Part shown: positions 8,547 through 17,231 of the stretch, piece by piece
Numbering within the stretch: position 1 is the stretch's first letter
Layout: each line of letters starts with the position of its first letter
Origin: ZC4RG17 sp036380875
GTDB taxonomy: Bacteria > Actinomycetota > Acidimicrobiia > Spongiisociales > ZC4RG35
Reading direction: 5' to 3'
Length of the DNA: 64,000 nucleotides
Assembly: GCA_036380875.1 (NCBI GenBank)
Contig: DASVDX010000049.1
Span: 1-64,000, forward strand
Notes under the pieces: model-generated
The model's database searches: none
Told to the model about the DNA's origin: nothing
The model's input: only the letters and a program-made list of their open reading frames with translations
Position numbers and translations under genes: made by a program

Positions 8547-8565
8547 ACTGCGTAAACGCGGTTTT
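8547..8565 (+). terminator. Weak intrinsic terminator after the ROK gene
   Basis: A 6-bp stem, ACTGCG (8547-8552) with CGCGGT (8557-8562), including one G-U pair and a TAAA loop, is followed directly by TTTT. It lies 22 nt after the ROK stop codon and marks the right end of the sugar cluster. The stem is short, so termination may be incomplete. Confidence 0.45.
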
Positions 8566-8683
8566 CAGCCAGCGCCGCATCCGGGGGGACGAACCTAACT
8601 GAAAGCCGATTGTGGCCCCGGCCGTGCGATCAGATGCGCGTCGTCTGACCATCCGAGATCGGATAGGTAGTCTTCGCTCTGGG

Positions 8684-11600
8684 ATGGCTATCCGTTGCCC
8701 TGGGTGCGGCTTCGACAACGACGCCAGTCACCGGTTCTGTGCCGGCTGCGGCAACAGGCTGGGAAAGACGTGCCCGGCATGTGGGCGGGGGTGTGACCCC
8801 ACTCACCGGTTCTGCCCCGAATGCGGCACCGCACTGACTGACGAAACACCCGCCCCGCGCGTCGACCCAGAATCCGCGTCGCCGGCTGCGACCGAACGTC
8901 GCCTGGTCACGATCCTGTTCTGCGACCTCGTCGGCTTCACCACGCTCTCGGAGCGCCTCGACCCGGAACGTGTCCGGGCCCTGCTCACCTCCTACTTCGA
9001 TCGCTGCCGTGGTGTGGTCGAGGGTTTCGGGGGCGAAGTCGACAAGTTCACCGGGGACGCCATCACCGTCTTCTGGGGAGCGAAGCGTACGGAGCCGGAC
9101 GACGCCGAGCGCGCCGTGCGCGCCGGGCTCGAACTCGTGGAAGAGGTTCTCGCTCTGGGCGAAGAGACAGGCATCGACGGCCTCCAACTCCGGGTCGGTG
9201 TGAACACGGGCGAGGCCGCCGTCGGCCCCGGCGGCAACGAGAAGGGTTTGGTCCTCGGCGATGTCGTGAACACCGCGGCGCGCCTTCAGGCCATCGCCGA
9301 GCCGGGCACTGTCGTAGTCGGCGACACCACGAAGCGTCTCACCGACGGCGCCATCGCCTACCAGGACCTCGGCTTGCTCGACCTGAAGGGCAAGGAAGAG
9401 ACGGTGCGGGGCTGGAAGGCGTTGCGAGTCGAATCGGCCCGTCGCGGTCGGGGCCGCACCGACGGGATCGAACCGCCCTTCGTAGGCCGCCAGTACGAGT
9501 TGAGGATGCTGAAGGAACTCCTCGCCGTGACCGGAGAAGAGCGGCGGGCGCGGCTCGTCTCGATCGTGGGGGACGCCGGCATCGGCAAGTCCCGGCTCGC
9601 CTGGGAGTTCCAGAAGTACGTCGACGGGATCGTCGAGACGGTCTACTGGCACGAAGGAAGATCTCCTGCCTACCGCGACGGAGTCACGCTTCGGGCGTTG
9701 AGCGAGATGGTCCGCCAGCGCGCCGGTATCGGTGAGTTGGAGGACCAAGAGAAGGCGCGGCTGCGTCTTCGCACCGCCGTCACCGAATACGTGCCGAACG
9801 CTGATGAGCGACGGTGGATAGAGCCGCGTCTGGCCGGCCTGCTCGGCCTCGACCCGATGCCGGCCGGGGATCGGGCCGAGTTGTACGCCGCCATCCGCAC
9901 GTTCATCCAGCGGATCTCCGACCGAGGGACAGTCGTGCTCGTCCTCGAGGATTTCCATTGGGCCGACGATGGTCTCATCGAGTTCATCGAGGAACTCGTC
10001 GACCGCTCACCGAATCATCCGATCCTCGTTCTTTCCCTGGCCCGTCCCGAACTGCTGGAACGAGCGGAGAGCTGGGGAGGCGGCCGGCCGAACCTGACGT
10101 CTCTCAACCTGGGACCGATCTCCGAGTCGGCCATGCGTGAACTGGTCGAAGGAACCGTGACGGGGCTCGACCCGATGCTCGTCAACGAGATCGTCGACCG
10201 AGCCGCGGGGGTGCCTCTGTACGCCGTCGAGATGATCCGGATGCTGGCCACCGACGGCACCCTCGTGGCAACGGGAGACGGCAAGTTCCGCGCGCAGAGC
10301 GACGTCATCACGATCGCCGTTCCGGACTCGTTGCAGGCTGTGGTCGGCGCCCGCATCGATCGTCTCGAGCCGGACCTGCGGGAGCTTCTCAAGAACGCGG
10401 CGGTGCTCGGCCAGTCGTTCACGGTCGAAGGGCTCGGCGTGGTCACCGGCGAGTCCCCGGAGGAGGTCGACGATCAGCTGGCTCGACTGGTGGCGGCCGA
10501 GGTCCTTCGCTACGAGAACGATCCACGTTCACCGGAGCGTGGCCAGTACAAGTTCGTCCAGAGCCTGATCCGCGAGGTCGCTTACAGCAGGCTCACGCTC
10601 GCTGAACGCAAGGAACGTCACCTGGCGGTGGCGGACTATTTCGAGAGTATCGGTGAGGTGGAACTCGCGACCGTGGTGGCCTCACATCTGTTCGATGCGT
10701 TCCGGGCCGAGCCCGAGGCCCCGGATGCCCAGGAATTGGCGGCTCGGGGCAGGCAGGCTCTAGTCCGGGCGGCGCATCGAGCGGCCGACCTCCATTCCCA
10801 CCGTCAGGTTCTCCGACTCGCCGCCCGCGCCGCGGCGATGGCGACGAGCGACGAAGAACGAGGCGAACTCGAGATGTTGAAGGCCTGGGCTGCCAGAGGC
10901 CTCGGCGACATGGAGGGGGCAATCGAAGCAGCCCGTGCCGCTGCCGACTTCTACCAGGACACCGATTTCGAGAGCCATATTCGCGCGGTGACTCTGCTCG
11001 GCCGCTGTCTCAGCGACGAGGGGCGTCACGACGACGCCATCGAGGTCATGGAGAGCCTCGCTGCGCTCCGCGCCGTGCCTGAAACAGTCGCCGACGTGGA
11101 ATTGGCCGCCGCGCTGGCGAGGAGCTACATGCTGTCGAATCACCCCGAGCATTGTCTGCGGGTGGCCGAGGCTGCTCTGGCCACCGCCGAACGACTCGAC
11201 CGCGTGGAGCCGCTGGTCGACCTGCTCATCACCAAAGCCGGTGCGTTGATGGAACTGGAGCGGGGGCATGAGTCTCTCGCCCTCCTGCGGGGGGCCCTCG
11301 CCTTGGCCGAAGCCCACGACCTGACGATGGCGGCCTTGCGCGCCCACAACAACATCTCGGTGGTTCTCGAGCGAGAAGACGATCGGGCTTCGACCGAAAA
11401 CGCGAGGAGGGCGTGGGCCAAGGCATTGGCACTGGGTGACCCGGTCTGGATGGGCGCCTTTGGCTACAGCGAGGCGGTCGCCGCAGAGGTCGAGGGACGA
11501 TACGACGACGCTCGAGCGGTCGAAGCGCAACTCGGCGACCGCATGACCGACAGGACCCGACGACAGTTCGCATTCCTCTGGGCATACTCGGGCCTGACCA

Positions 11601-12178
11601 GAGGGGAGGTCGACCTGGCGGAGGCTCTGGAGACACTCCAGGCCACCGTAGACCCCCAGGATCCCCAAACCCTGATTATTCACGACCACTTCGCGAGCGA
11701 AGCACACCTGTTGGTCGGTGACTTCGATCGAGCTCATGAACTGGCCCAGAGGGTGGGAGGGCACATCTTCGGCTATCCCTACCATCTCGAGACGGCGTTG
11801 CATGCCGCGCTGTGGACAGGGGAACCCGAACGGATCGAGTCGGCCACTTCGTCCATCGAGAGGTTCGAAGGCAAGGGCAGAATGATCGACTGCCTGCGGC
11901 TACTGGCCGATGCGGCGCTCGCTCATGGGGAAGGTCGCATGAGCGACGCCATCGCCCTCGGGCGGAGGTACCTCGACGAAGTCGTCAAGATCCGATACGG
12001 CTTGAGCCTCGCGCTGGCCATCGTCCCGATCGCCAGATTGTTCGGGTTGGACCATCCCCTCGGTGAGGAAGCGGCCGAAGAGGCACACCGCCTCCTCTCA
12101 GAACAGGGACGGACCCGGCTGTTGACCACCTTCGCCGACTGCCTGCCGACTTCACAGCCCGAGGCTGCGATCGGCTGA
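8684..12178 (+). CDS. Class III nucleotide cyclase fused to zinc ribbons, AAA ATPase and TPR-like region
   Basis: A giant regulator of about 1164 aa. It begins with two zinc ribbons (Cys5, 8, 19, 22 and Cys30, 33, 44, 47), followed by a cyclase domain (roughly residues 75-245) with FCDLVGF, VDKFTGD and LGDVVNTAARL. These contain the metal Asp residues, the purine-selecting Lys/Asp and the catalytic Asn/Arg, so adenylate cyclase activity is likely. A Walker A (GDAGIGKS, near 297) and Walker B (VLVLEDFHWADD, near 418) define an ATPase resembling MalT/LuxR regulators, and the C-terminal 500 residues are helical repeats. An in-frame GTG at 8612 is possible; I prefer the ATG at 8684 because the zinc ribbon normally begins at the N-terminus. 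No partner is visible. Confidence 0.9.
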   Translation: MAIRCPGCGFDNDASHRFCAGCGNRLGKTCPACGRGCDPTHRFCPECGTALTDETPAPRVDPESASPAATERRLVTILFCDLVGFTTLSERLDPERVRALLTSYFDRCRGVVEGFGGEVDKFTGDAITVFWGAKRTEPDDAERAVRAGLELVEEVLALGEETGIDGLQLRVGVNTGEAAVGPGGNEKGLVLGDVVNTAARLQAIAEPGTVVVGDTTKRLTDGAIAYQDLGLLDLKGKEETVRGWKALRVESARRGRGRTDGIEPPFVGRQYELRMLKELLAVTGEERRARLVSIVGDAGIGKSRLAWEFQKYVDGIVETVYWHEGRSPAYRDGVTLRALSEMVRQRAGIGELEDQEKARLRLRTAVTEYVPNADERRWIEPRLAGLLGLDPMPAGDRAELYAAIRTFIQRISDRGTVVLVLEDFHWADDGLIEFIEELVDRSPNHPILVLSLARPELLERAESWGGGRPNLTSLNLGPISESAMRELVEGTVTGLDPMLVNEIVDRAAGVPLYAVEMIRMLATDGTLVATGDGKFRAQSDVITIAVPDSLQAVVGARIDRLEPDLRELLKNAAVLGQSFTVEGLGVVTGESPEEVDDQLARLVAAEVLRYENDPRSPERGQYKFVQSLIREVAYSRLTLAERKERHLAVADYFESIGEVELATVVASHLFDAFRAEPEAPDAQELAARGRQALVRAAHRAADLHSHRQVLRLAARAAAMATSDEERGELEMLKAWAARGLGDMEGAIEAARAAADFYQDTDFESHIRAVTLLGRCLSDEGRHDDAIEVMESLAALRAVPETVADVELAAALARSYMLSNHPEHCLRVAEAALATAERLDRVEPLVDLLITKAGALMELERGHESLALLRGALALAEAHDLTMAALRAHNNISVVLEREDDRASTENARRAWAKALALGDPVWMGAFGYSEAVAAEVEGRYDDARAVEAQLGDRMTDRTRRQFAFLWAYSGLTRGEVDLAEALETLQATVDPQDPQTLIIHDHFASEAHLLVGDFDRAHELAQRVGGHIFGYPYHLETALHAALWTGEPERIESATSSIERFEGKGRMIDCLRLLADAALAHGEGRMSDAIALGRRYLDEVVKIRYGLSLALAIVPIARLFGLDHPLGEEAAEEAHRLLSEQGRTRLLTTFADCLPTSQPEAAIG

Positions 12179-12216
12179 TCACGCCAGGCCCATCCTCTTC
12201 TGATGCCGACCTGACG

Positions 12217-13410
12217 TCAGTCGAGCGCTCGACGGAGTAGGGCCGCCATCTGTGCGCGGGTGAGAGGCGCGTCTGGACAGAATCTGTCGTTGGCGGGCGG
12301 GTTGCACCCAAACGTGATCCTGGCATTCGCCAGGCGATCGATGTCGTCCTCGAAGACGCTGTTGTCGTCGTCTGTGAAGTGATCGGTCCCGGTTGGCGGA
12401 AGGTCCAGGGCCCGAGCCAGGAAGGCTGCCGCCTGACCGCGCGTCACGGTGCCGCTCGGACAGAACCGATCGTTTGCCGGTGGATTGCACCCGCGGGAGA
12501 TCCCCGCCGCGGCCAAACGATCGATATCACCGGCGTAAACGGTGTTGTCGTCGTCGGTGAAATGATCGACTGTCGTTGCAGCGAGACGGAGCGAGCGGTT
12601 CAGCAACGCCGCTACCTGGCCCCTGGTGACCGAGTCATTGGGGCACGCACGATCGTTGGCGGGTGGGTTGCACCCGCGCAGGTATCCCCTCGCCGCCAGC
12701 CACTCGAGATCCGCCTCGAACTTCGTGGAGTCGTCGTCCAGGAAGGTTCCGCTCCGAGAGCACTCCGGGAACTCGGATGTCACTTCGGCCGTGCGGCGGG
12801 TGACGTCGTCCGCCAAGACGACGGCGGTGCCGAAGCCCTCCCCCTCGAGCGGATAGAGAGTGATCGTTGCCCCCTCCTGCCCGTTCGGATCAGAGCTCCG
12901 CTCGTATACCTGCACCTGGACGACGCCGTCCTGCCGGCAACTGAACCATTCGCTGTGGCTGGGCCCGATCCCGATCCATATCTCTGGAATCCCTTGAGTG
13001 GCGAGAGTCAGGAGAACCAAGCCGCAGTCCTGGAACACAAAGAAGGCGAAGCTCGCTCCAACGGCGTTCGGACCTGCCATCACCACGATGACAGGCCTTT
13101 CCGCCATCTCCACCACCGACTCGGGCCGGGGGTGTGTGAAGCTCGTATCCACTTCGTCCAGTCGAATGGCGGTGGACCATCCGCCCTGGAATCGCACGTG
13201 GAGATATGCCTCGCCGTTCGGTCGGGTGTAGCCGGTGAGAAGCTCACGTCGGCCGTCTCCATCGACATCGGCGAGGATCTCCCGCTCGACGAAGGCGTCG
13301 GTCTGGAGCGGCATGGTTGGCTCCACATCACATGGCGCGCCGTCCGTCCCGACCCGAGGAAGAACGCCCACCATGGAGATGAAGAGAATGAGCGCCAGGG
13401 CCCCCTGCAT
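12217..13410 (-). CDS. Secreted protein with three C-terminal S-layer-homology-like repeats
   Basis: 397 aa. The N-terminus is hydrophobic (residues 2-20) and looks like a signal peptide. The middle contains a VDGDGRREL element like FG-GAP/VCBS repeats. The last 170 residues hold three repeats of about 58 residues, each with an Asp-rich DDD stretch, a GCNPPANDRxCP core and TRGQxAAxLxRAL. This is the actinobacterial variant of the SLH fold, which in other families anchors proteins to cell-wall polymers. The protein is therefore probably surface-exposed. It is convergent with the cyclase gene to its left, only 38 bp away. The ligand and function of the middle domain are unknown. Confidence 0.8.
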   Translation of the reverse strand: MQGALALILFISMVGVLPRVGTDGAPCDVEPTMPLQTDAFVEREILADVDGDGRRELLTGYTRPNGEAYLHVRFQGGWSTAIRLDEVDTSFTHPRPESVVEMAERPVIVVMAGPNAVGASFAFFVFQDCGLVLLTLATQGIPEIWIGIGPSHSEWFSCRQDGVVQVQVYERSSDPNGQEGATITLYPLEGEGFGTAVVLADDVTRRTAEVTSEFPECSRSGTFLDDDSTKFEADLEWLAARGYLRGCNPPANDRACPNDSVTRGQVAALLNRSLRLAATTVDHFTDDDNTVYAGDIDRLAAAGISRGCNPPANDRFCPSGTVTRGQAAAFLARALDLPPTGTDHFTDDDNSVFEDDIDRLANARITFGCNPPANDRFCPDAPLTRAQMAALLRRALD

Positions 13411-13497
13411 GGGTCACCGAGCCTTCCAGCCAGCTGCTTTCCGTCCCCCAATCCGAATGTACGCGTCTCGGATCAACGATGACGGATGCGCTCTACA

Positions 13498-14049
13498 TCA
13501 GAGCTCGATGGCCTGCCAGAGGTCGTCGCCGTAGCGGATCACGACCCCGGCGTCATCGACCTCGATGTCGCGTTGGAAGCCGGGCGACGTGTACCGATAC
13601 ATCCGATCGCCGAGCCTCTCGTAGGTCTGGGTCAGCACCTCGACTTTCATCTCGGGGAAGCGAACCCATACCGCATCGAGATGCGCCAACTCGCCGACTT
13701 CCAGGCCGAGCCGCCGGATGGGCAGCGTGTTCGTGCACGGCGAGATGCCGAGATCCACGTCACGGCACGCCGACAGCGCGAGACGCTCGCCGCCGTCGAC
13801 CGACCAGTGGCCGGCGCCGTCGTGTTCGATCTCGACGGTTCGGCCCGACTCCGACGACATGGTCACCACGGCACGACGGGTGATCCACTGCGAGTCGGCG
13901 GTGACCTCGTAGGACACCGCACAGGGCGCTCCGTCGAAGGCCGCCACGACCCACCCGGTCATCACCACCCCCGAGCCCTGCTCCTGGAGGTCGAACAACT
14001 CGGTCCCAACGAGTTGGGGATGGTCGACGCGCCACATCGTTCGAGTCAT
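13498..14049 (-). CDS. Putative glycolipid-binding protein (DUF1089-like)
   Basis: 183 aa, cytoplasmic, no signal. The C-terminal half holds the family signature CRDVDLGISPCTNTLPIRRL, followed by an aromatic-rich beta-sheet region (WVRFPEMKVEVLTQTYERL) ending in YGDDLWQAIEL. This resembles the family known as putative glycolipid-binding (PA1994-like). I place the start at the ATG at 14049: a TAGCGT hexamer lies 8 nt upstream, as in other leaderless genes here. A GTG seven codons earlier is the alternative. The physiological role of the family is not established, and the gene shows no operon partner. Confidence 0.7.
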   Translation of the reverse strand: MTRTMWRVDHPQLVGTELFDLQEQGSGVVMTGWVVAAFDGAPCAVSYEVTADSQWITRRAVVTMSSESGRTVEIEHDGAGHWSVDGGERLALSACRDVDLGISPCTNTLPIRRLGLEVGELAHLDAVWVRFPEMKVEVLTQTYERLGDRMYRYTSPGFQRDIEVDDAGVVIRYGDDLWQAIEL

Positions 14050-14127
14050 CTCTCGCGACGCTACGAACACGTGCGGGGCTAATCCACCAGTCGAGGAAAA
14101 AGCAGGAAGAGTTTCTCAGGGGCCGAT

Positions 14128-14931
14128 CTAGGCGACCTTCGTCCCGCCGATGACCAGATATGCCATCGGCTCATTGAGCATCTTCGTCACAGCCTCCCGC
14201 GCACTGGCTGCGGCTACCTCCCAGCGGTCCTGTGGCTCGAGCAAAGAACGTGCAGCCACCGCGGGAGGGAAAACCTCCAGGAACATGTCGGGGTCCCGCA
14301 TGTCTTCGGGCCGCAACGGGATCTCGGCATCCGCCAATTCGAGGTCGATGTCCCCTCCGAACAACTCACGCACGTGGTCGCGATCCCCCCACAACATCGG
14401 TGACTGTGCGAACGGGGGCGGGGGTGGCAGATGTCTGCCGAGAGCGACCATGAACCGGGCCACAACACCGTCCGGCACCCACGTCGCTATGCCGATTCGG
14501 CCTCCGGGACGCAGCACGCGCACGATCTCAGAAGCGGCGACAGCATGCCGGGGAGCGAACATCACCCCGAACGTCGACAGGACGACGTCGAACGACTCGT
14601 CGGAGAACGGCAGCGCCTCGGCGTCGCCCTCGACGAACTCCACCTCGACGCCGGCCTCGGCGGCGCGGCGTCGTCCCGCCTCGAACAACTCGGGCGTCAA
14701 GTCGAGGCCGGTGACCTTGCCCCCGGCCTGAGCGGCCTGGATGGCGGCGTTGCCCGTCCCGCATGCCACGTCCAGGACCTCGTCGCCGGGACCGACGCCC
14801 GCTACCCCGGTGACCACGCCTCCGGCCGCCCAGATGCCGTCCGCCACCACGTCGTAGTTCCCCAGCGCCCACGTACGGCGCGCCCGCTGCTTGAACTCCT
14901 CCAGGCCGACTTGCACGGAAGCCTCAGACAT
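14128..14931 (-). CDS. SAM-dependent methyltransferase (UbiE/Methyltransf_11 type)
   Basis: 267 aa. Motif I is clear (VLDVACGTGNAAIQAA), followed by the acidic end of beta-2 (VTGLDLTPEL) and the EGDAEALPFSDESFDVVLS block that contacts S-adenosylmethionine. These mark a class I methyltransferase of small molecules. The start ATG follows GAGGAGGGG. It is transcribed divergently from a TetR regulator, and a perfect palindrome lies in the 74-bp gap, so the regulator very likely represses it. The substrate is unknown; a xenobiotic or lipid-like compound would fit the TetR pairing, but that is inference. Confidence 0.9.
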   Translation of the reverse strand: MSEASVQVGLEEFKQRARRTWALGNYDVVADGIWAAGGVVTGVAGVGPGDEVLDVACGTGNAAIQAAQAGGKVTGLDLTPELFEAGRRRAAEAGVEVEFVEGDAEALPFSDESFDVVLSTFGVMFAPRHAVAASEIVRVLRPGGRIGIATWVPDGVVARFMVALGRHLPPPPPFAQSPMLWGDRDHVRELFGGDIDLELADAEIPLRPEDMRDPDMFLEVFPPAVAARSLLEPQDRWEVAAASAREAVTKMLNEPMAYLVIGGTKVA

Positions 14932-14964
14932 AGCCCCTCCTCGATCAGAGGTTTCAGATAACAG

Positions 14965-14978
14965 ACCGACCGGTCGGT
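14965..14978. promoter_or_regulatory. TetR operator palindrome
   Basis: ACCGACCGGTCGGT is a perfect 14-bp palindrome in the gap between the methyltransferase and TetR genes. It has the size and position of a TetR-family operator and can control both divergent promoters. The strand directions of the neighbours support autoregulation plus control of the methyltransferase. Confidence 0.75.
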
Positions 14979-15005
14979 TTCTTACTGTAAGGGGAGTCGA
15001 CTAAC

Positions 15006-15644
15006 TTGTCAACGGTGGACGTGGACTCAGTCGAGCGAATCGACGGCCGACGAGCCCGAGGCGAACGTTCCCGCCGCTCGATCCTGGAGGCGGCGGCAGT
15101 CCTCGCCAGCGTCGAAGGCCTCGAAGGCCTTTCTCTCAACCGCCTCGCCTCCCATCTGGGTATCAGCAAAGGCGGTCTCTACGCCCATTTCGACTCGAAG
15201 GAACAGCTCCAGGTGGAAACGGTCCGGGCCGCGGCCGAGATGTACGGGCGCGACGTCATGGCCAAGGCCGTGGAAGCGCCTCCGGGCATCGGTCGGGTCC
15301 TGGCCTTCGCCGACACTTTTCTCGAGTATGTGAAGGACGGGCCCTTTCCCGGCGGGTGCTTTTTCATCGCTTCGTTCCTGGACCCGGCCAATCTGCGCGG
15401 GCCGGTGCGCCAAGCCCTGGCGGAGGTGCAGCGCGGGCTGCTGGATTTCTTCGCCGAAAACATCCGCATCGCCCAGGACGCCGGTGACCTCCCGACAGAT
15501 CTCGATCCGGAGGAGACGGCCTTCGAGATCGATGCGATCCTGGTGGGCGCCGACGTCAACTACGTGCTGTTCGATGATCCGAAGCGTCTCGAGAACGCCA
15601 GGCTCGCCGTGCGTCGTCTCCTCGGCGCCGACCCTGGATCGTGA
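15006..15644 (+). CDS. TetR/AcrR family transcriptional regulator
   Basis: 212 aa with the start TTG at 15006, preceded by AAGGGGAG. The N-terminal helix-turn-helix reads LNRLASHLGISKGGLYAHFD, the usual TetR DNA-binding motif, after the RSILEAA helix. The C-terminal ligand domain begins near residue 85 and is of the YxaF/TetR_C type. It probably binds the palindrome at 14965-14978 and represses the divergent methyltransferase and itself until an effector binds. The effector is not known. Confidence 0.92.
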   Translation: MSTVDVDSVERIDGRRARGERSRRSILEAAAVLASVEGLEGLSLNRLASHLGISKGGLYAHFDSKEQLQVETVRAAAEMYGRDVMAKAVEAPPGIGRVLAFADTFLEYVKDGPFPGGCFFIASFLDPANLRGPVRQALAEVQRGLLDFFAENIRIAQDAGDLPTDLDPEETAFEIDAILVGADVNYVLFDDPKRLENARLAVRRLLGADPGS

Positions 15645-15647
15645 GAC

Positions 15648-15869
15648 TCAGAAGCGGTCGCGCAGATTCCCGGAGGCTTCGGCGATACGGCGCTGGATCT
15701 CCTCCGTGGACTCGCCGGTCCGCTCCTTGATCCGACCGACCAACTCGTCGAAGTTGCCTTCGGCAACATCGGTGTCGTCGTCGGTCAGATCGCCCCACAT
15801 CTGCTTGACCTGGCCCTTGAGTTGGTCCCAGCGGCCTTCCCACTTGAGGCGGTCAGCTGCATCAGCCAT
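15648..15869 (-). CDS. CsbD family stress protein
   Basis: A 73-aa, highly charged protein without signal or membrane segment. It shows the family pattern: KWEGRWDQLKGQVKQMWGDL, then a D/E-rich spacer and DELVGRIKERTGES. CsbD-like proteins are induced by general stress (sigma-B in Bacillus), but their biochemical role is unknown. The ATG follows AGAGGGAGAGAA. The gene is convergent with the TetR gene, whose stop lies 4 nt away. Confidence 0.9.
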   Translation of the reverse strand: MADAADRLKWEGRWDQLKGQVKQMWGDLTDDDTDVAEGNFDELVGRIKERTGESTEEIQRRIAEASGNLRDRF

Positions 15870-15956
15870 GTTCTCTCCCTCTCTTGGCTGCGGCTCCTGT
15901 ACCCCATAGAGCGGCGGCGAAACGGTTGGCTACCGAACTTCGGTACGGTCGGTCTG

Positions 15957-17159
15957 GTGACTCGCCTCACCCGCGACGATGTAGCCTCCAAGGCCGGCGT
16001 GGAGCCGGCATACGTCGACCACCTCGTCGACCTGGGACTGATAACACCCGCCCAGGACGACTCTTTTTCGTCGGGCGACGTGTTCCGAGCCAGGTGGATC
16101 CGGAGCCTCGAGGCCTCTGGGCTGCCGCTGGACGGTATGGCGGCCGCCGTTCGGGATGGATCCCTGTCTTTCGACTACCTCGACGCCAGCGCCTTCGAGC
16201 GCTTCGGCGCCCTCACCGAAATCACCATGCAGGAGCTGAGCGAAGCCAAGGGCCTCCCTATGGGGCTCCTGTCAGTGATCCGGGAAGCGGTCGGCTTTCC
16301 GGAAGCGAATCCCGATGACCTCGTCCGTGAGGAGGAGCTGGCGATCGCCGAGGCGGTCGCCTTCCAACTCGAATACGGCTTCAACCCGACAGTGATCGAG
16401 CGCTTGCTGCGGGTCTACGGCGACTCGCTCCGTCGAATCACCGAAACCGAAACCGACGCCTATCGCAGCGAAGTCACCGAGCGACTGCTGGCGACAGGGA
16501 TGTCCCAAGCCGAGATGCTCGAGAAGCAGGCTGTGTTCGGTTCCCAGATCGGCCCGCTCCTCGAGCGCGCATTCCTGGCCATCTCCCACCGCAACCAGGA
16601 ACGGACCTGGACGAGGGTCTGGCTGGACTCCGTCGAGACAGCCCTCGAGGAAGCCGGCTTCCACAGCCGTCCGCACAGCCCCCCTGCGGTCGGCTTCCTC
16701 GACCTCACGGGATATACCCAGCTCACCGAGCGAGAAGGCGATGAGGCGGCGGCCGACCTGACAGCACGAATGCGGACACTGGTGCGCCAGCTCGCCCTCG
16801 AATACGACGGCGACTACGTCAAGTTCTTGGGCGACGGGGTGATGCTCTATTTCCCGGACCCCACCTCCGGCGTCCAGGCCGCCATATCGATGGTGGAGAA
16901 GTCCCAGGAGGAGTCGCTGCCAGCGGTTCGCGCCGGCATCCATGCCGGACCGGTTGTTTTCCAAGAAGGCGACTATTTCGGGCGCACCGTCAACATCGCC
17001 GCCCGCCTCGCCGACTACGCCCGCCCCGGCGAGGTGTTGGTCACGAAGGAGGTCGTCGACTCGGCGTCGAACGACGAGCTCGAATTCACTGACATCGGCC
17101 CAGTGACGCTGAAGGGAGTAGCCCAGCCCGTCGAAGTCCTCGCTGCCTATCCTCGCTAG
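15957..17159 (+). CDS. Class III adenylate/guanylate cyclase with MerR-like N-terminal domain
   Basis: 400 aa. The first 70 residues (TRDDVASKAGVEPAYVDHL, then GLITPAQDD) look like a MerR winged helix, followed by a helical segment. The last 170 residues form a cyclase catalytic domain with VGFLDLTGYTQL, YVKFLGDGVMLYF and FGRTVNIAARL. Metal Asp residues, the substrate Lys and the catalytic Asn and Arg are present; the second purine-selecting residue is not the usual Asp. I start at GTG 15957, which has TACGGT 7 nt upstream and avoids overlap with csbD. It makes cAMP or cGMP in the cytoplasm; the signal is unknown. Confidence 0.87.
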   Translation: MTRLTRDDVASKAGVEPAYVDHLVDLGLITPAQDDSFSSGDVFRARWIRSLEASGLPLDGMAAAVRDGSLSFDYLDASAFERFGALTEITMQELSEAKGLPMGLLSVIREAVGFPEANPDDLVREEELAIAEAVAFQLEYGFNPTVIERLLRVYGDSLRRITETETDAYRSEVTERLLATGMSQAEMLEKQAVFGSQIGPLLERAFLAISHRNQERTWTRVWLDSVETALEEAGFHSRPHSPPAVGFLDLTGYTQLTEREGDEAAADLTARMRTLVRQLALEYDGDYVKFLGDGVMLYFPDPTSGVQAAISMVEKSQEESLPAVRAGIHAGPVVFQEGDYFGRTVNIAARLADYARPGEVLVTKEVVDSASNDELEFTDIGPVTLKGVAQPVEVLAAYPR

Positions 17160-17231
17160 CTGCTCATGGAACGGACCATCCGACTCGAGCCCGCCGTTGC
17201 GTGGATCCTCCGCGCCGCGTTCTGCCGGCGA

